Below are positions 1-7,126 of a DNA stretch of 43,082 bases, piece by piece (position 1 is the stretch's first letter; each line of letters begins with the position of its first letter). The notes below the pieces were generated by a model, which worked only from the letters and a program-made list of their open reading frames with translations, was not told where the DNA came from and did no database searches. The DNA is taken from positions 1-43,082 of the forward strand of contig JAKPGL010000138.1 of assembly GCA_029550925.1 (NCBI GenBank), in the 5' to 3' direction. A program made the position numbers and the translations under genes. Source of the DNA: Planctomycetota bacterium (lineage in GTDB: Bacteria > Planctomycetota > Planctomycetia > Pirellulales > Thermoguttaceae).

Positions 1-1546
1 GCAAGATGGGCCGGAGTGCTCCGGTCGGGCAGGCCTGGGTGCATCGGGTGCAATCTTCCCGGCAGTAGTCCTGGTCGAGATGGACAAAGGGCGTCAGAAA
101 ACCAGCCAGACCGTGCTGGGCGCCCTGGGGGAGAATAATTCGGCTTGGGCAGGCCCGGATGCAATTGCCGCAACGGATACACAGACCGGAAAAGACTTCT
201 TCATTGGCGGCCCCCGGAGGCCGGAGCGGTTTGGCCGCTGCGCCATGAAGCCGACGCACCCAGCCGGCCCAGACGGCTCCGATCAGCCCGGCCAACACAA
301 AACGCCGGCCAAGTTTCCAGCCTGACTCGGTCCCGTCTGAATGGGCAGTTTGCCGAAAACGACTTTGGAGGGTACCTGGCTGAGAAGGTTGCTCTGGCGG
401 GCCGGGGGGGAGAACCCGTAGCGTTTCGGCCGAAAGGGACGATTTTTCTCTCTCCGCCGGGAGCGACTCCGTGTTTTCTCTCTCGGCCGACACTCTGTTT
501 TCCCTCTCGGCCGACTCTCTGTTTTCCCTCTCGGTCGGGGGAATCGCCTCTTTCTTTTCCCCTCTCCCCTGGCGGGAGAGGGTTAGGGTGAGGGGGAAAT
601 AGGAGGACCAAGCGGCCTTTTTTTCCCCCTCACCCGGCCAGCCTCTGGCTGGCCGGCCTCTCCCACCGAGGGGAGAGGCAGTATCTTCCCTTCGCTGAGG
701 TGTTGGCACCAAAGCTACCAAAACCCGCATCGCCCGGTTGGCCGCTCCCACGGCCATTTGCCGCAGTTGCCACAGGACCTCCTGCAACCCACCCAACGGA
801 CAAAGCCGACCACACCACAGGCCCGGCAACAGGAAACTTACCATCAGCACTGCCGCCGCACCAACGGCAAACCAGTTCAAGTTGGCCGGAGCAAAGCCCA
901 ACCCGGCCTGATCATCCTCCTTAGCTAAATCGGTCTGGTGGGCAGGATTGGTTTGGTCAGCCGTTACGGGGTTTGGGTGCTTTTCTAGGGGCGACGGGTA
1001 TCCACTGGCCGGGCTGATCCAAGCGGCCCACAGGGCCAACGGATCCATCCATAACAGAAGAGGATACCCCAGCAGAGCCCCACCCAAGGTGAGCAGGGCG
1101 ATCCATTGGCCGACCGAAAAAAGCCGATAGGCCCGGAGCCGACACAGCCGACCTGCTCGGCCTGCCAATTCGGTACAGACGCCCATAGGACACATCCATC
1201 GGCATAGCCACCGCCGCCGAAGTACCACCAGCAGACCCATCCCCAGTCCCACCCCAGTAGCCAGGCTCAGCGTATGGGTCGCCGCCAGACTGCTCAGGGC
1301 AATCCAGGGACTTAAAGCCGGCACCAACCGGGCCGACTCCGGACTTTCCAACCGCTGAATCCACTGCGGAGGCGGTAGCCGAAACCAGCTCGGCCAAAGT
1401 TGCCCCCCCGGCCAAAGAATTGCCGTCAGGATAACCAAGCAGCCGATCCGAACCAACCAACGCACCGCCTCCTGCCAACGGCAAGTCGGCCCGCCTTGCT
1501 GGGTAAGCTGGGCCAAAAGGTCTGTGGGAGATTCGGACGGCGCCAT
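1..1546 (-). CDS. Membrane polyferredoxin (NapH-like plus 4Fe-4S ferredoxin domain), partial, C-terminus beyond window
   Basis: Reading the minus strand from ATG at 1546 gives one open frame of 515 codons to the window edge. The N-terminal half has several hydrophobic segments and two cysteine clusters on the NapH/MauN pattern: C115-x3-C119-x4-C124 (CRWMCPMGVC) and C245-x3-C249 (CGRLCPLGG). The C-terminal part has a membrane segment (FVLAGLIGAVWAGW) followed by two ferredoxin motifs, C456-x2-C459-x2-C462-x3-C466 and C495-x3-C499-x2-C502-x3-C506. It is probably a membrane electron-transfer protein carrying several [4Fe-4S] clusters. Between the halves, roughly residues 285-380, the frame runs without a stop through two palindromic repeat copies and a 24-bp tandem repeat, so the linker is repeat-derived. 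The gene is easy to miss because its stop lies outside the window. No strong ribosome binding site precedes the start, so the exact N-terminus is uncertain. Partner enzymes are not visible. Confidence 0.85.
   Translation of the reverse strand, partial: MAPSESPTDLLAQLTQQGGPTCRWQEAVRWLVRIGCLVILTAILWPGGQLWPSWFRLPPPQWIQRLESPESARLVPALSPWIALSSLAATHTLSLATGVGLGMGLLVVLRRRWLCRWMCPMGVCTELAGRAGRLCRLRAYRLFSVGQWIALLTLGGALLGYPLLLWMDPLALWAAWISPASGYPSPLEKHPNPVTADQTNPAHQTDLAKEDDQAGLGFAPANLNWFAVGAAAVLMVSFLLPGLWCGRLCPLGGLQEVLWQLRQMAVGAANRAMRVLVALVPTPQRREDTASPLGGRGRPARGWPGEGEKKAAWSSYFPLTLTLSRQGRGEKKEAIPPTERENRESAERENRVSAERENTESLPAEREKSSLSAETLRVLPPGPPEQPSQPGTLQSRFRQTAHSDGTESGWKLGRRFVLAGLIGAVWAGWVRRLHGAAAKPLRPPGAANEEVFSGLCIRCGNCIRACPSRIILPQGAQHGLAGFLTPFVHLDQDYCREDCTRCTQACPTGALRPIL
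471..542. repeat. 24-bp tandem repeat, three units, inside the polyferredoxin gene
   Basis: Three consecutive 24-base units occupy 471-494, 495-518 and 519-542. Each is close to CTGTTTTCCCTCTCGGCCGA plus four bases, and a more degenerate copy lies just to the left (about 441-470). The unit length is a multiple of three, so copy-number changes keep the frame. In the polyferredoxin frame it encodes an eight-residue repeat resembling SAERENRV, rich in charged residues. Confidence 0.8.
560..602. repeat. Palindromic repeat element, copy 1
   Basis: CCCTCTCCC (560-568) pairs perfectly with GGGAGAGGG (574-582) across a five-base loop and is followed by TTAGGGTGAGGGGGAAA. I recognise this from memory as a dispersed repeat that occurs in many bacterial genomes, normally between genes. 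Here it lies inside the open frame of the polyferredoxin gene. Confidence 0.75.
625..679. repeat. Palindromic repeat element, copy 2 (double hairpin)
   Basis: This copy has two adjacent hairpins. CCGGCCAGCC (634-643) pairs with GGCTGGCCGG (647-656) over a three-base loop. CCTCTCCC (657-664) pairs with GGGAGAGG (671-678). The flank is CCCCCTCAC. The same layout recurs at 18331-18385 with a different stem sequence that is still paired. It lies inside the polyferredoxin frame, in inverted orientation relative to copy 1. Confidence 0.8.
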
Positions 1547-1602
1547 CCTAGGAAACCTGGAAGGGTGGGAAAGAGTGGGAACAGCGTTTATTAGCCAGTA
1601 AC

Positions 1603-1647
1603 ACCGTCTGAGAGACGGTAAACAACCCAGTCTGGACAGACCGGGTT
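1603..1647 (-). terminator. Two tandem hairpins after the FAD oxidoreductase gene
   Basis: ACCGTCT (1603-1609) and AGACGGT (1613-1619) form a perfect 7-bp stem with a 3-base loop. Next to it AACCC-a-GTCTG (1624-1634) and CAGAC-c-GGGTT (1637-1647) form a stem with a single mismatch, overlapping the stop codon of the FAD oxidoreductase gene. They sit in the 100-base gap before the polyferredoxin gene. There is no strong U-tract, so termination is a guess from position; they could instead be processing or stability structures. Confidence 0.45.
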
Positions 1648-3052
1648 ACGCCGGTTCGCCCAGATAGGCTTCCTGTTGGCGGAGGATTTTTTGGACCTTG
1701 GCGACATCCACCTGTCGGGGTGGGCAACCGTCCTGCACGGCCACCGCAGCAGCCGCGCCGGCCGCATGACCAGTTACAAAACAATTCGGAATCAATCGCA
1801 CGAGGTCGGCCATGCGGATTTCGGCGCTGATGCACCGACCGGCCGCCAGGATGTTATCGACTTTTACCGGCACTAGTGTCCCATAAGGGATTTGCCAGGG
1901 GCCGTGGTTGCCGCCGGAAGCGCCGCCTACGCCGATCACATCGGGAAACTTGGTTCCTTTTTTCAAGTCCTCCAGGCGGACGGTACTCAGCCCCCGGAGC
2001 ACCCGGGTGATCCGTACGCCCAGTTGGGGCGCCGTCTCCATGAGATACACTTTTTCATATCCCGGTGTGGACCGTATCTTTTGCACATGCCGCCAGATGA
2101 ACTTTCGATGCTGCATTTCCAGACGGCTCAGCACGTTCACATCCAGTCCGTCTTCTTCCGGGCCGAGCATGTTGACCCAGTTCACGCCGGGGACAGGGGT
2201 CGGGCCTCCCAATAGACGCGGTTTGGGCGCTTGCTTGGCTTTTTCCGGATCGACCCGGTCGAGGTTGCCCAGTCGGCTTACCAGGCCGATATTGTGCGAG
2301 CGGTGCTCGAACTCGGCGCCGGCGGCAGCAAACACGTCGCCGTCGCCGGTGGCATCGACGACCACCTTGGCCAAAACGGCCTGCCGACCGGATTTGCTCT
2401 CGATCACCACACCTTGCACCTTGTTGTCGCTCAGGATGACGTCGGCGCACCAAGAGTGCAGGAAGACCCGCAGGCCAGCCTCCTCGATCATTTCGACCAT
2501 GACATATTTGACGGCCTCAGCGTCAACCGTAGGGTCAACCCCAGGGCGACGGTTGATGATGGCCCCGTCGAGTTTGTCCAGCCGACGCAGGATCTCCTCG
2601 CCAATACCCTGGCAAACCTGCTTGCCGCCCTGGACGATGTGGCCGGTCACCAGCAGCACCAGGCCGCCGGTCCAAAGGCCGCCGAAATGTCCGTAGCGTT
2701 CGACCAGACAGACATCGGCGCCGGCTCGTTTGGCGGCCACTGCGGCACAGACGCCGGCCGGTCCGCCGCCTACGACCAGGACATCGGTCCGATGTAAGAC
2801 GGCCAACTCCCGCTGGGGCTGAATGACCCGGCCGTTGACGATCGTGGGATTGGCCCGGTTTTCCTGCACTTTATTTTTGGCGAGGATAGAACTTTGGAAG
2901 CCGCCCGGCTCGCCGACATCGGCGGGGAGGGCTTCGTTGGTCGGCCAAGCCCCCAGACCCGCCGCCGCTCCGCCCAGGCCCACAAGCCGAAGCCAATCTC
3001 GCCGATGCATTGCGGACGGATGGTTGGAATCTGACCAGAACGGTTCTTTCAT
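1646..3052 (-). CDS. FAD-dependent oxidoreductase, Tat-exported
   Basis: The protein has 468 residues from ATG 3052; a GTG three bases upstream of it is also possible. AGGAG at 3061-3065 is 8 bases before the ATG, which favours it. The N-terminus has a twin-arginine-like leader (RRDWLRLVGLGGAAAG, from residue 17), so export in a folded, cofactor-loaded state is likely. A dinucleotide-binding motif follows (VLVVGGGPAGVCAAV, about residues 91-105), ending in the acidic VERYG that usually contacts ribose, and then the HFGGLWTGG stretch typical of the FAD_oxidored family (PF12831 type). The C-terminal motif AAGRCISAEIRMADLVRLIP also fits. The substrate cannot be told; relatives are annotated only as FAD-dependent oxidoreductases. 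The downstream polyferredoxin on the same strand could be a redox partner, but the hairpins between them argue against tight coupling. Confidence 0.85.
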   Translation of the reverse strand: MKEPFWSDSNHPSAMHRRDWLRLVGLGGAAAGLGAWPTNEALPADVGEPGGFQSSILAKNKVQENRANPTIVNGRVIQPQRELAVLHRTDVLVVGGGPAGVCAAVAAKRAGADVCLVERYGHFGGLWTGGLVLLVTGHIVQGGKQVCQGIGEEILRRLDKLDGAIINRRPGVDPTVDAEAVKYVMVEMIEEAGLRVFLHSWCADVILSDNKVQGVVIESKSGRQAVLAKVVVDATGDGDVFAAAGAEFEHRSHNIGLVSRLGNLDRVDPEKAKQAPKPRLLGGPTPVPGVNWVNMLGPEEDGLDVNVLSRLEMQHRKFIWRHVQKIRSTPGYEKVYLMETAPQLGVRITRVLRGLSTVRLEDLKKGTKFPDVIGVGGASGGNHGPWQIPYGTLVPVKVDNILAAGRCISAEIRMADLVRLIPNCFVTGHAAGAAAAVAVQDGCPPRQVDVAKVQKILRQQEAYLGEPA

Positions 3053-3100
3053 CACGATGACTCCTGGAAGGCATCCTGGGAGTGGAAGGGGTAGGAAACA

Positions 3101-3126
3101 GAAAGGGCCTTTGTACAGGCCCTTTC
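3101..3126 (-). terminator. Hairpin downstream of lgt
   Basis: GAAAGGGCCT (3101-3110) and AGGCCCTTTC (3117-3126) form a perfect 10-bp stem with a 6-base loop. It lies between the stop of lgt (3176) and the start of the FAD oxidoreductase (3052). Reading the minus strand, the tail is TGTTTCC, only weakly U-rich. A transcription end for lgt is the likely role. Confidence 0.55.
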
Positions 3127-3175
3127 GAGAAAAAGCTCGAAACGTTCCTATTATAATCGCCGACTCGGAATCAAG

Positions 3176-4489
3176 CTAGTGGGCCAGCGAGGAAGATTCA
3201 GACCGGAGGCGGTTTTTCTGTCGATAGCGGCGGGTTTGAACAACCCAGAAAACTGCCGCCCCACACAGGATCAATAGACTGATATTTTGGCTGATGCTCA
3301 GACCCAGGGGCCAGACGCCCGGCTCATCGGTACGGATGATCTCCAACAGAAACCGGGTAATAGCATACACGCCCAACATGGCGGCGAAGAGTTGGCCCGG
3401 CCAGCGACAAAAGGGACTGTAAGCCAAAAGGAAAAGTCCAATCACCAAGGCGTTCACGGCGGCATATAGTTGGGCCGGGTGGACCGGAAGACTTCGATCG
3501 GCGATCGCTACCGGCGGAATAGCAACTCGTTTCCCAGAATCAGTTTCCAGGCGTAGCGGCGCTTGGCTGTAAAAGGCTCTGGCGATTTCCTGCTGAGCCT
3601 GGCCGCTTGTGTGGACCGGAACGCCATCCACTTTGACAATCCGATCGCCCGCAGTAAGCCCGGTCTGCGCGGCGGGCGAGTCGGGACGGACGGAAACGAT
3701 GATCGGCTCTTTTTTCGGGTGTTCGAGAAGGGAAAATCCGTACATTTGGCCGCGGTGGACCTGGCTTTCGTAAGGCAAACTGCCCTGGGGAAACCGCACC
3801 GCCCAGGCCGCTTCACACAGTCCGCCGTAGCAACAGCCGTTCAGGAAACACCCCACCCGGCCCAGGGCCAAACCGAACATGAGACTGGGCGCCGCCAGAT
3901 CGGCCAGCGTCAAAAAGGAAACGCCGTGTTGTTGAAGCTGCGGTCGGTATTTCCAAACGAACCCTATCAAGCCCGCCATCGCCCCTAGTAGGGCGCCATA
4001 GACCACCAGCCCTCCGCCAGCCACATTGAGCATCGCGCCCAACGTGGGCCAAAACTGCGGCGACTCCCGACTGGGCCGAAGAAAGTTCTCCCAATACTCC
4101 CACACATAAAAAAACCGGGCGCCCACAATCCCCGGCAGAATCATCCAAAAGGTAAGGCTGAAAATATATTCCGGGTCCAGGCCGATCTGCTTGGCCCGAC
4201 GCACCGCCAGCCATAACCCCACCACCACCCCCAACAACACCATCGTTCCATAACTGCGGATGGGCAGCCCCTCTGCGTCGCAAAGCGCCGGCAATAAGAA
4301 CCAAACAATCGCCGCCACAAGCAGCACCAACGGAATAAACGATCTACTTTCTGCATTCCACCCCTGCCGACGCACCATCCAGCCCAGCCAAATCAGACTC
4401 CCCAAAACCCACAGCCACAATAAAAGCCCAAAACCAAAAAGCGGTATCCCCGCGATCTCCTTCGGAATGTGGAACAAGGTTTGATGCAT
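3176..4489 (-). CDS. lgt: Prolipoprotein diacylglyceryl transferase with inserted PDZ domain
   Basis: Lgt moves diacylglycerol from phosphatidylglycerol to the lipobox cysteine of prelipoproteins at the cytoplasmic membrane. This protein has 437 residues, well above the usual 260-300. It has multiple membrane segments and the family motifs GARFFYV (about 123-129), GGGLVVYGALLG (158-169), GRVGCFLNGCCYG (210-222), HPAQLY (337-342) and RFLLEIIRTDEPG (379-391). The extra length is mainly residues 250-330: EHPKKEPIIVSVRPDSPAAQ, then TGLTAGDRIVKVDGVPV, a clear PDZ pattern, placed between the GRVGCF and HPAQLY motifs, that is in the loop before a late transmembrane helix. The C-terminus is Lys/Arg/Ser-rich. 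It sits between panC and an exported FAD enzyme on the same strand. The identity of Lgt is firm; the role of the PDZ part is unknown. Confidence 0.92.
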   Translation of the reverse strand: MHQTLFHIPKEIAGIPLFGFGLLLWLWVLGSLIWLGWMVRRQGWNAESRSFIPLVLLVAAIVWFLLPALCDAEGLPIRSYGTMVLLGVVVGLWLAVRRAKQIGLDPEYIFSLTFWMILPGIVGARFFYVWEYWENFLRPSRESPQFWPTLGAMLNVAGGGLVVYGALLGAMAGLIGFVWKYRPQLQQHGVSFLTLADLAAPSLMFGLALGRVGCFLNGCCYGGLCEAAWAVRFPQGSLPYESQVHRGQMYGFSLLEHPKKEPIIVSVRPDSPAAQTGLTAGDRIVKVDGVPVHTSGQAQQEIARAFYSQAPLRLETDSGKRVAIPPVAIADRSLPVHPAQLYAAVNALVIGLFLLAYSPFCRWPGQLFAAMLGVYAITRFLLEIIRTDEPGVWPLGLSISQNISLLILCGAAVFWVVQTRRYRQKNRLRSESSSLAH

Positions 4490-4603
4490 TGGTTAGGTCC
4501 CTTCCAACCTCCTGTTTGGGGAAGGCAATCGCGTTGCCAGGGCGGTCGGCCCCTTCGCTACATGAGTGTAAAAAAGTCCATAAATCCAGAGGGTGAACTT
4601 CCA

Positions 4604-5470
4604 TCAAGGGGCAATCAGTTCATTATCGATCAATCGGACGCCGTCGATGCGGACGGCTAGTGCGACCAAGACCGGCCGATCTACCCGCCGCACCGGCGTC
4701 AACGTCTGGGGATCCACAAAAGCCACATAGTCGATCTGTGCACCTGGCACGGCGGCGATCATACTGCGCAATTGGGCCGCCAGCACCGCGGTATCTTTTT
4801 CGCCGCCAGCCGCCAACTGCTTGGCCCTGCAAAGGGCCTGCCACAAAATGGTAGCCTTCTGCCGAGACTCCGGTCCTAGATAGCGGTTTCGGGAGCTCAT
4901 GGCCAAGCCGTCCGGCTCCCGAACGGTCGGACAGACCCGAATCTCCACCGGCACATTCAGGTCGGCGACCATCCGCTGGATGACCAGGGCCTGTTGATAA
5001 TCTTTTTGGCCGAACCAGGCAATATCCGGTTGCACGATATTAAAGAGTTTCAGCACCACGGTGGCCACGCCTCGAAAATGGCCCGGCCGACATCGGCCTT
5101 CCAACGGGGCGGCGATTCCGCCGACCTCCACCCAACTGTCAAACCCAGCAGGATACATTTCCTGGTCCGAGGGGGCGAATACGGCGTCCACGCCATAGGC
5201 GGCCAGCAGTTGCAAGTCGGCCTCCAACGTGCGGGGATACCGGGTAAAATCTTCCTGCGGGCCGAATTGGGTCGGATTGACGAAAATAGAAACCACCGTG
5301 AATTCGGTCGCCTCTTTGGCGGCCCGGACCAAACTCAAATGCCCCTCGTGCAATGCGCCCATCGTGGGTACAAAACCGATCCGCCGACCTTCTCGACGGG
5401 CCGATTGGACCAACTGCCGAATGTCGGCCACTGTGGTAACCACCCGAGGTCTTTCCGCCGAATGCGTCAT
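4604..5470 (-). CDS. panC: Pantothenate synthetase
   Basis: PanC joins pantoate and beta-alanine with ATP to make pantothenate, the precursor of coenzyme A, in the cytosol. The 288-residue protein has the usual length and carries the nucleotide-binding PTMGALHEGH motif (residues 35-44), the conserved VSIFVNPTQFGPQEDF, GRCRPGHFRGVATVV, WFGQKDYQQ and AMSSRNRYL blocks. The start at ATG 5470 is chosen because GAGGAG lies 8 bases upstream; the in-frame GTG at 5476 would be too close to it. folK lies 120 bases upstream and lgt 114 bases downstream on the same strand. coaD, which acts later in the same pathway, is at 31550-32041. Confidence 0.97.
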   Translation of the reverse strand: MTHSAERPRVVTTVADIRQLVQSARREGRRIGFVPTMGALHEGHLSLVRAAKEATEFTVVSIFVNPTQFGPQEDFTRYPRTLEADLQLLAAYGVDAVFAPSDQEMYPAGFDSWVEVGGIAAPLEGRCRPGHFRGVATVVLKLFNIVQPDIAWFGQKDYQQALVIQRMVADLNVPVEIRVCPTVREPDGLAMSSRNRYLGPESRQKATILWQALCRAKQLAAGGEKDTAVLAAQLRSMIAAVPGAQIDYVAFVDPQTLTPVRRVDRPVLVALAVRIDGVRLIDNELIAP

Positions 5471-5590
5471 TCCCACCGCTCCTCAAACGCCAAGTACCGA
5501 TGTCTTCTTTTGGGTGATTCTAGGAAAATTAGGACTATTTCGGTCTTCTGGAAACCTTTCTTTTTCCGGCGTTTCAAAGCCATGCCGGGG

Positions 5591-6763
5591 TTAGTCCATG
5601 CCCTGCACGGCGATTTGGACTTCTGTGGCGGCCTGAGCCAGCTCGGCCAGACCAGCGTCGCCGTCCAAACGAAGTCTTATCCGCGGCCCTTTCCCTACGG
5701 AACAACACCGTTCCTTACCCAAGGGGAAAAGGAAAGGTTCATCGGTTTTTGGGGCCGGGACCGATGCGTCGGCGTCGAAATACACCAACAGTTTGGGAGA
5801 AACGATCCTCTGGCAGACCGTTTCCCAGCGTTTTCGGTCTTCTTTTGTTACGACGGGGCCGAGCCTCGCCTCCGCCCACGTCAGCCATTGGGGAAGCCAA
5901 AAATCGCTCACTACCCAGCCGTCCGAGGTCCATTGGGAGCGATCGCAAGGTATTTGCTCGGATAATCTCCATAACCATTTTAGAATGACGCCAACCGCCT
6001 GGGTAGGATCACCCAAAGCGGCGTCCCGTTCTAAGCCGTCCAGGCCGAGCGCGTCCGAAGGGCGACGGCTCAACCGGGGAATCGAAGAAGTCCTCTCCTG
6101 AGTTTCCCCGCCGCAAGCGAAGTCATCCCCCCATCGCTCGGCAAAGGCGGCTTCCTCACCATCTGGCCGAAACACTCCTAATATCGCCTTCACCAGGGGC
6201 GGTGCGCATAGAAGTTCCGCCCCGATCCGCTCGGCAATCAGGCGGGCCAGCCGAGTGTTCACCCCCGGCCAAGGGCTGGCCACCGCCGCATAGGGAAATG
6301 CGTCTCGAAGATGATGGAAAAGCTCCTGAACCGTCCACCCGATCTCCGGATGCACCATCCACCCGGCAACCTGTGCGGCCGGCTCCAAGACAAACCGCCG
6401 CCACGTCATGGCCGGGTGCGGAATCCGAAGCCGTTCCGTCTCGATCACCCACTCGTCATAAAGAAGGATGTCTAAATCCAAGGTCCGGGGCCCCCATCGT
6501 TCCTGTCGAACCCGGCCCAACTGGTTCTCGATTTCTTGCAACCGATCCAGAAGGGCTTCGGGAGCAAGCAAGGTTTGGAGCAGGGCAACGCCGTTGAGAA
6601 AATCCGCCTGTCCCGCTGGTCCGCCCACCGCCCGAGTGGCCAACCAAGCACTCACCCCTTCGAGCCGGATCCCAGGCGTACCGCAGAGCAACTCCACGCC
6701 CCGGTGGAGATTTTCCTCCCGGCAGCCTACATTGGAACCTAGACCGATCAATACATGGGCCAT
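5591..6763 (-). CDS. folK: FolK (HPPK) fused to a degenerate deoxynucleoside-kinase-like domain
   Basis: Residues 1-150 are a standard 6-hydroxymethyl-dihydropterin pyrophosphokinase, which transfers pyrophosphate from ATP in folate synthesis. They carry GLGSNVG, DFLNGVALL and the signature RWGPRTLDLDILLYD (89-103). FolK is normally about 160 residues, but this protein has 390. The remaining 230 residues resemble the Pfam dNK family: a P-loop-like segment at 159-182 (ASPWPGVNTRLARLIAERIG, where an active enzyme would have GxxGxGKT), VVSDFWLPQWLTWAEARL (284-301), similar to the 'SDY...F/A' segment of deoxynucleoside kinases, and KLLVYFDAD (324-332), like their 'DLVIYL.A' strand. The Walker lysine is missing, so the second domain is probably catalytically inactive. 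A Ser/Arg-rich stretch (about 218-250) interrupts it. The FolK assignment is firm; the kinase-like origin of the C-terminus is inference from motif similarity. Confidence 0.9.
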   Translation of the reverse strand: MAHVLIGLGSNVGCREENLHRGVELLCGTPGIRLEGVSAWLATRAVGGPAGQADFLNGVALLQTLLAPEALLDRLQEIENQLGRVRQERWGPRTLDLDILLYDEWVIETERLRIPHPAMTWRRFVLEPAAQVAGWMVHPEIGWTVQELFHHLRDAFPYAAVASPWPGVNTRLARLIAERIGAELLCAPPLVKAILGVFRPDGEEAAFAERWGDDFACGGETQERTSSIPRLSRRPSDALGLDGLERDAALGDPTQAVGVILKWLWRLSEQIPCDRSQWTSDGWVVSDFWLPQWLTWAEARLGPVVTKEDRKRWETVCQRIVSPKLLVYFDADASVPAPKTDEPFLFPLGKERCCSVGKGPRIRLRLDGDAGLAELAQAATEVQIAVQGMD

Positions 6764-7126
6764 TTTCGCACGCGGCGTTTTCTAATCATGGATCGAATCT
6801 GCCCCACCATCAGACGCCAGCCTAGCCGACTCCATTGTCTGCCGCACTCCCCGGAGGACCGGGCAGGGGGCAAAGGGCAATCCGAGACCGGCTAGTCGGC
6901 GGCCCCCCTCAAGTGGAATGAGGCATGGCTTCGGATTGCCAACGGGATCGGTTCGGGCGTACCATAGAAGTATATCCTTCCGCAGGAAAAAGGCCGAGAG
7001 GTCTGCGAGCAGAGGATATTTCCAAAGTGGGAAGGCTGGTTTTGTCGGAAAACTCAGTGCGGTTGCCGGCGGCCTTTTGGAATGCCCAGATTGAAAGTCC
7101 CTCTAGGGATATAAGTAAGGGATAAA
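6764..7126. other. Intergenic region between folK and rarA
   Basis: This 363-base gap separates the divergent genes folK and rarA and so should hold promoters for both. I see no convincing gene: the longest plus-strand frame (6925-7125) encodes an unremarkable Arg-rich peptide with no recognisable feature. TAAGG lies 6 bases before the rarA start. No clear sigma-70 hexamer pair, riboswitch or repeat was recognised. Confidence 0.5.

Noticed and set aside
471-542. Tandem 24-bp units as a CRISPR-like array
   Set aside because: Units are adjacent with no spacers, and there is no cas gene in the window.
201-611. A minus-strand frame with PPHPNPLPPGERGKE-like sequence
   Set aside because: The peptide comes from reading the dispersed repeat out of frame; the polyferredoxin frame runs through the same bases.
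957-1484. A minus-strand frame of 175 codons starting at TTG
   Set aside because: It overlaps the polyferredoxin gene in a different frame, lacks any motif, and the polyferredoxin frame has hydrophobic and cysteine motifs that explain the region.
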